Source: Silene latifolia (taxonomy: Eukaryota > Streptophyta > Magnoliopsida > Caryophyllales > Caryophyllaceae). From it: a stretch of DNA of 64,000 nucleotides. The position numbers and the translations under genes are program-made. Below the pieces are notes generated by a model that saw only the letters and a list, made by a program, of their open reading frames with translations, did no database searches and had not been told where the DNA came from. Below are positions 21,291-33,419 of the stretch, one piece after another. The stretch is taken from positions 436,974,311 through 437,038,310 of the forward strand of contig NC_133538.1 in assembly GCF_048544455.1 (NCBI RefSeq). Reading direction: 5' to 3'. Numbering within the stretch: position 1 is the first letter of the stretch; the number at the start of each line of letters is the position of its first letter.

Positions 21291-22570
21291 GCTGGGCCGT
21301 CTTCTCGGGGGGGCGTGACTGGTCCTTGTCCCTGCCTACTCTTTATTCTCTTTTGCTTATTTTTATCTTAAATTTTATTTAATATTATGTTTATGTAGGC
21401 GGAGTTAGGTCCTTTTTGGGTGGACGGCTGTAGGGGTTGACTTCCTTTTCTTTTGTACTCTTTCGGCCCAGTTGGCTTGTAATCTTTGCTGAACTCATAT
21501 GTTTGCATTTGACTTGTTTTATTTGAATGCTAATGTAATTTTTTCAACTTGCCTTGTTTCTTAGCCATTTGAGTGCCTCCTAGGGGCACTCGCCCTTAAC
21601 ACTGCTGGCCTCCATTTCGAGTTTGATTTATGGATTGTGCCCCCAGTCAGTGTGTTTGCGGGTCTCAGCTGTGTCCCTAATTCGGGTAAGTCCCAGACTC
21701 TACCTCGGCTGGGTAACCATGTTGGCATTGGGTGAGTTTATCCTCTTTTGTGAAAGTTAGGCCATGGATGGCCATCTCCGCCATTGTGCCTTGTCTTCAT
21801 TTCGGTCAGGGTGTCCCTCTGAGTGGGGTGTCCCCTCCTACTTTTTAGGTCAGGGTATCCCTCTCTACTATTTGTGAAGATTCTCGGTTGGGCCATATAC
21901 CTACTGCTACCGGAACTCCCCATAGAGTATTTTGATGAGGATCTCCTATTCAGATTGGGGGGCCTTCTTGGGGAAACCTCTGAAGATTGATACGAATACG
22001 AATATGGCTCTTGCAGCTCGAGGTAGCTTTAGCTTGCTCGCTTATGTGTGGAGATCGAGTTGGATAAACCTCTTGTCCACAGTCAAAATCGGGAATCTTT
22101 GGCAAAAAATGGAATATGAAGGGTTGCACTCGATCTGCTTTAGTTGTGGAAGAGTAGGCCAAAGAGAGGAAGTGTTTCGGTTTAAGGGAGTGTTCCAACC
22201 GGGTGTAGATCCTATGGAGATGACGTCTGCCCACCAGTCGGCGTCGAAGTCCGACGACACATCTTCAAAGAACCCTGAGAATGAGTTTTTGCCCTAGCTG
22301 ATGGTATCCAAACCGGCCCGTAGGCCCTTAATCAAGGCCCAAAGTTGTTTCGGCAAATTGGACAATGCCCACCATCAGGTTGACTCCTACAAGGGTAATA
22401 CCGGGTCGAGATTTGATGCTCTTTCGCACGGCCCACCATAAGAGACCCATATGGTCCATTCCCAACTAAATCTTGCTCCATCCCCTCCATCTAGTCAGAT
22501 CCCTACCGGTTTTCAAGATAATTTGGTTTTGACTAATTCATCACGGCACCCGGTCGCGACATCAAGCGCG
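21290..22570 (+). pseudogene. LINE ORF1 remnant (CCHC nucleic-acid-binding protein)
   Basis: The best part, 21920-22297, encodes LPIEYFDEDLL then LGKPLKIDTNT, TVKIGNLWQKMEYEGLHS and the zinc-knuckle start ICFSCGRVG. This is the DUF4283/zf-CCHC_4 pattern of plant L1 ORF1. The knuckle is degenerate after the second Cys (QREEVF instead of His and Cys). At least one frame change is needed near 21960. The 5' part (21290-21900) is GC-richer, with no clear frame. Confidence 0.6.
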
Positions 22571-24390
22571 TCATCTTTAACCTTTTGGAGCTGGCGGGGT
22601 ACTGGGCACATATGATGAGAAAGGGCACCGGGGCAGCTTTCTTGATAATGCCAGATGCATAATTGGAGCGTGGAGGCCAATATGGTCTTGGAGTATGTCT
22701 GATGGTGGCATCAACTGACGTTTTCTTACTTCTCGAAAGAAATCAACAAGCTGTTGACATTCAAAGAGAAGCAACACCCTGATTAAGAAAGAGTTGGGAG
22801 TCGAAATTCTCCTCCTCCTGAACCCACATATGGACCCACTCTCGAGCAGGGGCAGCCACCCTGATCATCGCAACATCGAAAAGGTCACCAGCTTCCATTC
22901 AAAGCAGAAGCAAAGTCGGATCATGAAAGGAAAATTGGCTCCACTATAAAGGAGAGGGGCGAAGAGAATGACTCAACTGTAAGGAGAGGGAAGGGGGGTT
23001 CAGCACCCGCCAGCCAGCATGCATCCCCTATCAGGGAGGAAAAAAGAAGTCCCATCATTTATTCCGTCCTCAGCTCAACGGAATGTGACTCGAAGTGTTG
23101 GGGCCCGCTCACCATCAAGTTCAAGAGTCGTAAGCCGAAATGGCGACATCGAGTTCTACAACAAGCTCCACCACTACACAGAATTGCCAGCATCACGAGC
23201 ACCATGTGCATCACTCATGGCACACTCTAAATCTTTTCATTTTAAATAGACTATGCGGCTTCACATCACAAGTGAGGAAAGGAAACTTGGCCCGTAACAG
23301 CCTTATGCTCCTCTCGCATTCGCTCTCCCGCCCATTAACCTCCTGCTCACCCCTTATTATACTATAAAGCTCCTACACCCGGCTCTATTCTTGGTGCCGA
23401 AACGCACTTTCCTCGAAACTAGACTCGTTGACAGTCGCCTATTGGTATCTCTGCCAGTCATGTTGTTTGTTATCTACGAGCAAGGATCATTAACAGTCTT
23501 ACTCGCTTCATTCATCCCGCGCATTTGATACATTCGCGTAGGGAGGGGGGGACTCATCCCTTACCTCATTCTGAGGTTTAAGGAATGGTATTTCACCTTA
23601 TAAAATTAAAGAAGATTAATACATATGCTAGTATTCGCTCTCTTGCTCCTTTATTTGTTTCGTTGCTTCTTACTCCCCCGGGATTGGTATCTTGGCCATC
23701 TTAAATTAAACTGCCAACACAGTCATTGCATTCACTCCTCCGCTCTCTTATTCGTTGCTCGGATAGTGGCATAGCCGTATCATCCTTGAAAAGCATTCTG
23801 TCGTATACAGGAATGCTACTTCCCTCTTGAAGTCAATCAGAAAGGTCCTTCTTTTTCCGCAGAAACCTCAACTGTTGCTGATACCGGTGCACAACAGGAT
23901 GATCTTGCTTCGGCAGTTCCACCCACTACGCTTGGGAAGAGCCCTTCCCACGAGGATTGTAATTGATTCACTTCGTATCCTTTTTGTTAAAAATATGCAA
24001 GTCCGTGAGTAGATGCGCTTCATCCCCATATGTCTCCCACCTCTAATATTGGCAAAAATAGGAGTGTAGTTCTTTATAAATAGTAAGGCGAGTCTAGAAC
24101 CTGAATAGTTAAAATGCGAGCCAATTAGCGAGTGTAGAGATGAGTTTGTTAGCGAGAGGAAGAAGCGAGCCGGCAGTGGCAAGAAAATGAACATTTTATC
24201 TTGCCTCTTTACTAGTACTAGTAAAATGGCTTTCTTGTGAAATTTACGGGGTTTTAAGATGAAAAACTCCGAGAAAAGCATCCAAAAACAGGTATGTTTC
24301 CTGCTAGGATACCCGCAGACTAGAGACGGAGTCTAAGATAGGGATTCTCACACGGAGATCCGCGAACAAATGCGGTGTTTGGTTTGGGCT
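22571..24390. other. unidentified sequence, mitochondrial-like composition
   Basis: No coding frame is supported; the short open frames share no motif I know. The even base composition and lack of repeat structure resemble plant mitochondrial intergenic DNA, so this may be a further part of the organelle insertion. I saw no gene to prove it. Confidence 0.35.
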
Positions 24391-24399
24391 AACATCATG

Positions 24400-24860
24400 A
24401 ATTGACCCGGCCCGGCCCGACCCGACCCGACCCGACCTGACCCGACCCGAACATGACCTGAACTTTGTGAACCGGAACAGACCCGACCCGAAATGACCTG
24501 ATCCGAAACTACCCGACCCGAAAACGACCCGACAAAACACAACACTAATTGAATAAAAAAAACTTAAAATGACTAATTTAAAAGCACACTTAATATTGTT
24601 AATGTTAAAAATAAAGAATCAATTATCAAAATTGAACTAAAAATATGTAATAATACTAAACGTACATTTTTCTGTCTTAATCCTTGACCCGAAAATGACC
24701 CGAACCCGAAATAACCCGACCCGTTTTGACCCAAAAATAACCCCGACCAACATACCCAAAAATACCCGAAACCCGAGATGACCCGACCCGACTTGAAATA
24801 ACACGATAATATGAGAGACTCGAACTAACTCGACCCGAATTGGCTTGACTCAAACCCGGC
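24400..24860. repeat. degenerate GACCC/ACCCG repeats
   Basis: Two tracts, about 24403-24535 and 24683-24860, built from ACCCGACCCG-like words broken by ATGACCTGA and similar, with an AT-rich stretch between them. Opposite-strand frames (SGRVGSGRVGSG) are products of the repeat, not genes. Confidence 0.85.
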
Positions 24861-25782
24861 TCGTTGACCCATTTTACCAGGTCTACTGCAAAGCATAATC
24901 TCACTGTGAGATTGGCAGAGTTAAGTAGATCAACCACATGTTCTAACACATACTTCGACTTTAAATAATCAACAACATCCATGTAACTTAGCAGTTGACA
25001 ATGATCATTCAGTCTTCAATCTTTTTCTCGGAAATAGGAGAACTTAGCAGATCAACCACATTTTCTAACACATATTTCGGCTTTAAATAGTTTCCAATGA
25101 TCATTCAGTCCACAATCTTTTGCTCAAAAATATTTTTCCGACTTTAAAAATTGACGTTATCGACCTGACCCGTTTCTTCGGGTTTAAAAGTGTTTGAAAA
25201 GTTTAAGAGGCAACTAGTCTGGAGATAGTGGACAAGGGACATCTATCCACGGGGGTTTAATAAAGAGTCGCCACCAAGTTTTAAGGAAAACTCGAAAACC
25301 GTTTTAGAGGAAAGGATTCGTGTGTGGGTACGTGCTAGGAATTTCGTTAATAAGACACCTAACATAGCCCGTTGCAATAACAGCCTCTACTTGGGAAAAT
25401 GCTATTTGGATTGAATTGTGATCGTTTATGAAAGTGCAAACAAATTTTTAAACCCTAGCATGTGAACTTCGTTTTGCGTCGTTTAATGTATTGATTAAGT
25501 TGTCCAAGTGATTTAACATGTGAGGTTAATTAAACTATTCTAAGCAAGGCAATCACAACATGGCTTGGAGGAGAGGGGAGCCGTTGGGAGACTAGCTATT
25601 ACAACCCGGGCATTTTATGCCGACAAATAAACAAATAAAGAAAATAATACAATTGCTCTACATTTGACAATAGTTTTGCAAAGGACGATTTTTAAAGACC
25701 CTTATTAAAGGACCACAAAATACAAAGGGTGAAAAATATTTAAGTAAAGCAACTAAGAGAATATATATAAAAACTAAACAAA
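24861..25782. other. unclassified intergenic sequence
   Basis: Contains two partly similar stretches (TTAGCAGATCAACCACATGT-like at about 24920 and 25045, then ATGATCATTCAGTC at about 25000 and 25098), so a local imperfect duplication of about 120 bp. A GAGTCGCCACCAAGTTTTAA motif at about 25265 is familiar from plant repeats but I cannot name it. No gene seen. Confidence 0.5.
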
Positions 25783-26332
25783 TGATGCAATTCTATCCAT
25801 GATCACACTCAATATGACCCATGGAGAAACTGATCAAGGAATTGGCGCGCATAATCATCTTTCAAAATTGGAGGGAAGACAATTCACTAATCACATGGGA
25901 AGAATGACGAGTTACCATAAGATAAGTATTAAGGATTCTAAAATGCCAGTTAAGAGGATTATGGCCGTTGCAGCACATGGAGGAAGTGCACCACCAAATT
26001 AGAATCTAGTTTTGTTATGAATAATCCAAATCACAGCTATCCACTTAGCTTAATTCCCAAGCTATTAGAGCCTATAAATAGTTGCTTAATGTAATGCAGT
26101 TAATTAACCATCAATGAAATTATCATTTTCCCTTGCTGAATTCTCTGTTACAATTTTGGTAAGGAACCAAGCAACTTTCTAATTCACAGTTGCTGCATTT
26201 CTTATTCTTAGAAGCCTATCAATTGTCATACATTGAACAACTTTTATCATAGATATTTATAGTACAATACATCATCATTTCTTTACTTTAATTTTCTAAC
26301 TCTTTGTTCTTATTAATATATAGGGTGCATCA
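25783..26332 (+). mobile_element. 5' LTR of the chromovirus
   Basis: Intact 550-bp LTR with a TATA box (CCTATAAATAG) at 26071-26081. An open frame at 25799-26002 (MITLNMTHGETDQG...) is the LTR copy of the pol C-terminal tail, not a separate gene. Confidence 0.9.
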
Positions 26333-26334
26333 TT

Positions 26335-26347
26335 TGGTCATCAGAGC
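26335..26347 (+). other. primer-binding site, initiator-Met tRNA type
   Basis: TTGGTCATCAGAGCC two bases after the LTR is one base off the usual initiator-Met complement TTGGTATCAGAGC (an inserted C). Confidence 0.7.
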
Positions 26348-26481
26348 CACGTTCCTTTGGTCATTCCCTACACAGAAAAATTAGAGAAAACTTACGGAAA
26401 AATCCCAAGAAAAACACAAAAATATTCAACTCATCCTTTTTTGTTTATACAAAAAACGCAAAAATCTCCAAAAATAGACCT

Positions 26482-27543
26482 GTGAAAAGAAGAACAATGA
26501 CAAACCCAGATATGGCTGCTGATATTCAAACCCTGAAGGATCAAGTAAGCACCATGGTACAAACTCTAGCGACCCTGTCACTGAACCAAGGCAGAAACTC
26601 TGGTGGCGTGAACATCATGGTAAGGTCTCCAACTATAAAATTTCCAACCTTTGATGGAACTGATGTAGAAGACTGGCTGTTTAAATGCACCCAATTTTTT
26701 TCTATCACTGATGTTGATAATGTGGCCAAAGTAACTTATACTACTATGCACTTAGAAGCTAAAGCTTTAGCCTGGCACCAAGCCTTCACCAAAAACAGAA
26801 AAAAGCTGGAACCTTTGGGATGGGAGGAATACATGGATGCGATTAAGGCTAGGTTTGGGAATGCTTACGAAGACCCCATGTCAGAACTTTTAGATTTGAA
26901 ACAATCTAGTGATGTGCAATCTTATCATGATGCTTTTGATATATTGATTAGTAAGTTGGATTTACAACCAGATTATGCTCTAAGTTTCTTCTTAAGTGGG
27001 TTAGCTAGTATTAATATATCATGCATGGTAAGAATGTTGAAACCAACGTCTATATTTTAAGCATATGGTCTAGCAAAATAACAAGAAACAACCCTCTCGC
27101 TACAGTCAAAACCAAGCTACAAAAACAACCTATCCAACTTTAACTCCTCAAAACCTGCACTGCTACCCACTCCACCCACTCCACCCACCCCCATACCATC
27201 AAAGACATCTTTTACCCCACCCTCAAAAACACATTTTAATCCGCCAAGAAAACCATTCACTTATTCACCCACAACCAACAAACCTTTCCCAAAATACAGG
27301 CCATATAATGCTGAGATGGAGGAAAAGAAGGCTAAGGGCTTATGTTTCTATTGTGATGAGAGATTTACCCCCCAACATGTTTGCAAGAATAAGAGACAGC
27401 TCTTTGTCTTAGAAGAAGATATAGAGGATGATAAAGTGGACGAAATAAAACCTGGAGTAGAGGAAGCAGAGCCACAGATTGCACAAATATCACTTCTGGC
27501 TTTAGCAGTAAGATCCCATTGCCAAACCGTGAGGATCCCTGGT
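26482..27543 (+). pseudogene. chromovirus gag
   Basis: Starts MKRRTMTNPDMAADIQTLKD with a short coiled coil. The gag capsid domain follows (IKFPTFDGTDVEDWLFKCTQ ... AKALAWHQAF ... LLDLKQSSDVQSYHDAFD), broken by stops at 27058-27060 and 27081-27083. A Pro/Thr-rich linker (27110-27300) follows, then the finger KGLCFYCDERFTPQHVCK. The stop at 27544-27546 (TAA for Gln) ends the readable part. Confidence 0.88.
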
Positions 27544-27546
27544 TAA

Positions 27547-28296
27547 ATTGGAAGGAAGACACTGAGCATATTAGTAGACAGTGGGACCTCACACAATTTT
27601 GTGGATGCTGATATAGTAAAGAAGTTAGGCCTTGAAATGGAGCCTATACCTATGTTTAATATCTCGGTTGCCAATAGAGGGACGCTTATGTGCTCACATG
27701 CAGTTCACCGTCTTAAATGGAGGATCAGAAACACAGAGTTCGTGGCCGACTTCTTTGTAATCCCCCTTGGTAGTTGTGATGCAGTGCTTGGTATCCAATG
27801 ACTAGAAACCCTAGGTCCCATCACATGGGACTTCAAACAATTGACAATGCAGTTTACTTATGAAGGGAGAAAACACATTCTTAAGGGTGCTCAGTCCACT
27901 GATGTTAAGGAACAGAAGAAAATAGGTAAGGACCTGGAAAATGAATCCCAGTTAGCTATGATACAGCTACATGAGATTGCTGTGGAATTTTTCGCTTTGC
28001 AACTTACATCAGAAGAAAATAAGCAGAGGGAAATCCAATCTCTACTGAGTCAATACCCCCTGGTTTTTGAAGAGCCAAAGGGACTGCCCCCACTAAGAGA
28101 GGGTCACGATCACAGAATTAACCTCAAAAATGGTTCTGAACCTGTGAACATAAGGCCATATAGGGCTCCCATGGTGCATAAGGATATCATTGAATCCTTA
28201 ATAACCAAGGAACTGATGGAAAATGGAGTTATTAGATACAGCAACAGTCCATATGCCTCCCCTGTTGTGCTAGTGAAGAAAAAATATGGCTCATAG
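27547..28296 (+). pseudogene. chromovirus protease and RT start
   Basis: Protease active loop ILVDSGTSHNFVDADI with Asp at about 27577, and the DAVLGIQ flap end followed by TGA (27799-27801) where Trp is expected. The frame from 27841 continues through the RT lead-in (PLVFEEPKGLPPLREGHDH, VIRYSNSPYASPVVLVKKK) to TAG at 28294-28296, again in place of Trp. Confidence 0.88.
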
Positions 28297-28941
28297 AGGA
28301 TGTGTGTGGATTATAGGGCTCTTAACAAGCAAACTATCAAGGATAAATTCCCAATTCCCTTGATAGAAAAGTTGCTAGATGAACTACATGGGTGCAAGTA
28401 TTATTCAAAAATTGATTTGAGGGCCGGGTTTCATCAAATTAGAATGGCTTCAGAAGATGTGTATAAAACTGCTTTTAGAACACATAATGGTCACTATGAG
28501 TACCTAGTTATGCCTTTTGATATAACTAATGCACCTTCAACGTTTCAAAGCCTCATGAACAGGATTTTCCGGCCCTATTTAAGAAGATTTGTGCTTGTGT
28601 TTTTTTATGACATCTTAATCTATAGCACTGGATGGGATGAGCATTTGCAGCATCTTAATTTGATTCTTCAACTTATGGAGGATAACAACCTATATGCCGA
28701 GGCTAGCAAGTGTTCCTTTAGAGCTGTCCAGTTGGAATACCTTGGGCATATTATTTCAAGAGATGGGGTGGCAACAGACCCGGCTAAGATTGTTGTTGTG
28801 GTGGAATGGCCTACACCAAAGACACTGAAACAGTTAAGGGGCTTCCTTGGTCTCAGTGGGTACTATAGGAGGTTCATCAAAGGGTATGGGATGATCAGTA
28901 AACCCTTGACTGGATTGCTGAAGAAGAATGCTTTTAAATAG
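28297..28941 (+). pseudogene. chromovirus reverse transcriptase, active site mutated
   Basis: RMCVDYRALNKQTIKDKFPI, LRAGFHQI and VMPFDITNAPSTFQSLMN are standard RT blocks. The catalytic box reads VFFYDILIYS: the first of the two Asp is Tyr (codon 28606-28608) and the second is kept (28609-28611). The stop at 28939-28941 is TAG for Trp. The enzyme could not polymerise even if translated. Confidence 0.9.
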
Positions 28942-29478
28942 CAAGAGTTGGCACAGAGGGCATTTGAAGAATTAAAACGGGCCATGACATCTGCACCGGT
29001 GCTGGCCATGCCTAATTTCAATCAGCCCTTTATAATTGAAACAGATGCTTCAGGAAATGGCATAAGGGCAGTTCTAATGCAAAATAACCATCTTATTGCA
29101 TTCATTACCAAGGCCCTTTCTCCTAAACACCAAGCTATGTCTGCGTATGAGAAGGAGCTCTTAGCCATAATACATGTTGTGACCAAGTGGAGTCAATATT
29201 TGATAGAAGGGAGATTTATAATCAAGACTGATCATCAAAGCCTCAAATACCTTCTTGAACAAAGGATAACTAACCCACTCCAGCAGAAATGGTTAGCCAA
29301 ATTACTAGGATATGACTATGAGATAATGTATAAAAAGGGAAAGGAAAATACAGTTGCAGATGCATTATCAAGGGTCACAAGTTTAGAATTATTTCAATTG
29401 CATATTTGTACTATTAGTACTAATTTATATGCACTCCTGCAACAAGCTTGGAAAGAGAACCCTTGCTTGCCTCTTTAA
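28942..29478 (+). pseudogene. chromovirus RNase H
   Basis: Motifs IIETDASGNGI, AYEKELLAI, IIKTDHQSLKYLL and NTVADALSR supply the D-E-D-D set. A one-base frame change near 29455 (in the QQAWKE region) moves reading into the integrase frame. Confidence 0.88.
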
Positions 29479-30425
29479 TTCAAGACTTGCAAAATGACCC
29501 TAAATCCCATAAGTTTTTCTCATGGCATGGTGAACAGCTGAAAATAAAGGGCAAGTTGGTGGTTGGTAATCATGAAAATTTACAGCATAAGATCATCTCC
29601 CTGATGCATGATACTCTTCAAGCAGGGCACTCAGGTATAGAGGCCACTTACCAAAGGATCAAACAAAGATTTTATTGGAAGAAAATGAAAAGGGATGTAT
29701 AAGACTACGTTCATAAATGCCTTACCTGCCAACAGTGTAAGTATGATGCAGCAACTTACCCAGGGAAGCTACAACCATTGCCTATTCCTTCCACTCTATG
29801 GACAGAAATTAGCATGGATTTCATAGATGGGCTCCCTAAGTCTATGGGAAAGGATTATGTACTTGTGGTGGTTGACAGGTTATCAAAAGCAGCTCACTTT
29901 GTCCCTCTGAAACACCCTTACTCCACTACAAATGTTGCTCAAGCTTATTTTGATTTCATTTATAAACTCCATGGTATGCCACAAAGTATTGTCTCAGATA
30001 GGGATACAATCTTCATGAGTAATTTCTGGAAGGAGCGCTTTGCTGTGGAAGGGGTAGATCTCTGTATGTCTTCTGCCTACCACCCACAATCAGATGGGCA
30101 AACAGAAGTTCTCAATAGGTACTTAGAGACATACCTGAGATGCTTTTGCAATGAGAGCCCTACAGATTGGTGTAAATGGCTTCCATCAGCAGAATACTGG
30201 TATAATACTTCATATCACACATCCCTCAAAGCTTCACCTTATGAAGTCATGTATGAGCAGCCACCTCCAATACACTTGCCATACCTAGCAAAAGAGAGTA
30301 AGGTGGATGCAGTGGATAGATGTCTCCTGGACAAAGAAGAGGCCTTACAAGCCATCAAGCTCAACTTGGCTAGGGCACAAAATCGAATGAGGCAACAAGC
30401 AGATAAGAAGAGGAGTGACAGATAG
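29448..30425 (+). pseudogene. chromovirus integrase
   Basis: HHCC finger (HDTLQAGHSG ... CLTCQQC) with a stop at 29701-29703 inside it. The catalytic core keeps D (SMDFIDGLPKS), D (VSDRDTIFMS) and E (QSDGQTEVLNRYLE). The stop at 30423-30425 (TAG for Gln) precedes the C-terminal part. Confidence 0.9.
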
Positions 30426-30428
30426 TTT

Positions 30429-31097
30429 ATGCCATGTGACTTCGTCTATCTAAAATTACAACCTTACAGGCAAATCTCCATTGCTCAAAGAGGCAACCAG
30501 AATATGGCAAAGAGATACTATGGCCCCTATAAAATCTTGAGCAAAGTTGGACCAGTTGCCTACAAGCTAGAGATGCCACCATCTGCTAAAATCCACTACA
30601 CCTTTCATGTCTCAATGGTAAAGAGATGTTATGGTACCCCACCTCCCACACCCAGCTACCCTCATGACCAGAATGCACAGAAGATACCTGAGCTGATACT
30701 TTCTCGAAAAACAGTCAAGAGAGGTAGAATTACTGCTATAAAGGTGTTAGTTAAATGGCAAGACTCCGAAATTGAGGATGCAACCTGGGAGTTTCTTTAT
30801 GATTTACAGCATAAACATCCTGGTTTTGATCCTTGGGGTCAAGGATATTTTGAAGGGGAAGGTAATGATGCAATTCTATCCATGATCACACTCAAAATAA
30901 CCCATGGAGAAACTGGTCAAGGAATTGGCGCGCATAATCATCTTTCAAAATTTGAGGGAAGACAATTCACTAATGACATGGGAAGAATGATGAGTCGCCA
31001 TAAGATAATTATTAAGGATTCTACAATGCCAGCTAAGGGGATTATGGCCGTTGCAGCACATGGAGGAAGTACAGCACCAAATCATATATTATATTAA
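30429..31097 (+). pseudogene. chromovirus integrase C-terminus, chromodomain and LTR-encoded tail
   Basis: The GPY-type region (KRYYGPYKILSKVGPVAYKL) is followed by a chromodomain (ISRKTVKRG-like, then VLVKWQDSEIEDATWEF, about 30687-30830). Chromodomains in this place can bind histone marks and steer insertion. The frame continues through the polypurine tract and about 70 codons into the 3' LTR. In the uninterrupted 5' LTR copy that tail ends APPN and stop; here the Helitron adds a few codons to a stop at 31095-31097. Confidence 0.88.
30849..30865 (+). other. polypurine tract of the chromovirus
   Basis: TTTTGAAGGGGAAGGTAA directly before the LTR start TGATGCAATTC. The tract is also coding (YFEGEGN in the pol frame). 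Confidence 0.7.
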
Positions 31098-33001
31098 AGC
31101 AGAAACCATCTGCCACATGTCATCGACAGATGGCTTTTGCCACGTGTCATCGTCATATTTATTTTGATGTAGTTTAATAAGCTAATATTACTAATTAATA
31201 ATTAAACCATCAATAAATGCATTACATAAATAACGGCAATAAAATGCAATATAAATGGTAGGAGATATGTATAATGAAGTAAATTTGTAAATTTTAAAAA
31301 ACTTACCATAATCTCCACTAGAATCACGGCAAGATATCACAATAGCAGTATCAATTATATATTTAATATTTGTATCGATAATATTATGAAAGCAATATAA
31401 AGATACGTGCTTTGATTTTTGATTTAGTTACCTCAAATTTTTTGATTTAGTTATCATTTTTTTAAGAAGAAGAACTTTCATGGTAACCATACAAATTCCA
31501 TGACAAACGAGATTGTTCTTAACTTATATTTCGGTTTTGACCGTATTACTTTAAGCGGTAAGTTAATAACTTTATTAATTCTAATTTATGTCAATATAAT
31601 TTAGTATTATCTGTTCTAAAACTTTTCTTTTGTTATATTAACCGTTAATTTTGCATAATTATTTATAAGTACATCTCATATCTTTTGTTGTTATATTCCA
31701 TTATTTTAGTAGATTTTTACATTTTTACATTTAGTTTGTTTCTTCTAGATCCTATGTTCATTATATCAGACATACTAATATTAAGATGAATTGGAATATT
31801 ATTTATGTTCTCACGTTAAGTGCTACATCAAAAACTAATAGTATTGTATACGACTTTGTTATTTGTATAGAATTATCAAAAATTTCAAGTCTACTGCTTT
31901 TGAAGTATTGTATTATTGAACAATTGTATTATTGTCATCAAATTGTACAATGTGTGAGTTAATTCCTCTTATTGTAAGGTTCTTATTTGAAGGGTTGGAT
32001 GAAATTGCGCACTTTAATGTCGACTCTGGAGTTAGAGGCTAGGGACATCATTTCAGATATGGATAAGCAAAGATTGTCATTTTAGTTTTAACAATATATG
32101 GCTTAGAGTTTACGACGGGTTACTTCGTAATAATTTCACGAAAAAATAGTATATTTTAAAGTCACATTATCTATAGGAAAGTGTTTACTAATTTTCCTAA
32201 TCGTTACATATTTTGATGTAGTCAATAACTTAATATGCATAGTAAGTTTGACTTAAATTATTGTTTTAAGATATTTGAGTTATTAAAGATAATTTCCAAT
32301 TGTATAAAGTGCAAATCGATCGTATTAGTTTATTTAATAAACAATTAAACAAATAAAGTTCATATTGACCGGATCGAGGCCGAATTCGGCCAACATGTCT
32401 TTTAAACCAATTTACATAATTTTGTTTCTTTGTCCATCCTTATTGAATAGGGCCACTACTAACTAGATTATTACAGTAAAAAAGTGTAAATTCTCACTTA
32501 AAAAGACGGTTATTTATTAACTTGGATGTAGTGTACTATTTCACCTTAACTACCAAATTGACGTAAAACATGTTAATGTATATATTTTGCTATTGTACTC
32601 AAAGTAAATTGAAACACTAGCAGGTAAATGTGTAATGTTACAAACTATTGTCGTACTTCATAGTAATTATAAAAAATATTAAGAAGAAGAGATGATGGGG
32701 TGCCGTGTTTAGAAACTTTAGAGTGAAGTGGGTCGATGAAATGACATTACGGAACGTTTAGATCGAGTGCGTCATTGTCAAAATCGAATATTCATATTTC
32801 ATAAATTACTATAATGAATAAGTTTGCTACTAATCATAATTTTGATTTTCTCTCTAAATTAAAATGCGTCATTTAACGAAAGAAGCGGAAGATAATATTT
32901 AATTGCCTTGAAACAATCTTACTCTATTCTGATATTGGGTCTTAGAAAAAATATATAATGAAATATAAATTAGCTAAAATTTCTACTGTAATTCCATAGT
33001 A

Positions 33002-33090
<89 letters not shown>
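33002..33090. repeat. (TG)n(TA)n microsatellite
   Basis: About 14 bp of TG repeats pass directly into about 70 bp of perfect TA repeats, inside the Helitron. Confidence 0.98.
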
Positions 33091-33092
<2 letters not shown>

Positions 33093-33241
33093 CGAACATG
33101 TCAATAGATAATATAGAATTATCAAAAAAATAATTTAGACACCTAATATTATTTTCAATTTATATAAATTAGAGTGATTTTAAAGTTACCTAACAACTAA
33201 TGCATGACATTATAACATTTAAAGGTAATGAGTAAACACAA

Positions 33242-33419
33242 AATCTCATTATAGACGGCACATATCCGTCTATAACTAAAGACGAGCCAAATACAATACC
33301 ACATTCCTAATAGGACAAGCAAGCAACAAGTGGGGTGGTGGGCGCAAAAAATGTCATCACTTTCAAGCTATTTGACCCGTCTTTAGCTATAGACGGATAT
33401 ATCCGTCTATAGCAAGATT
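33242..33419. mobile_element. MITE with self-palindromic inverted ends, inside the Helitron
   Basis: The left end (AATCTCATTATAGACGGC...ACTAAAGACGAG) and the inverted right end (AATCTTGCTATAGACGG...GCTAAAGACGGG) match over about 45 bp with a few changes. Each end also contains its own inverted repeat (TATAGACGG...CCGTCTATA). Total about 178 bp, non-coding. No clear TSD. Confidence 0.8.

Noticed and set aside
22571-24390. Second definite mitochondrial insertion
   Set aside because: Composition fits but no mitochondrial gene is recognisable; kept only as unidentified sequence.
24304-24540. Gly/Ser/Arg repeat protein
   Set aside because: Product of the GACCC repeat read on the other strand.
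25799-26002. Separate small gene in the chromovirus 5' LTR
   Set aside because: It is the LTR copy of the pol C-terminal tail seen in frame at 30876-31081.
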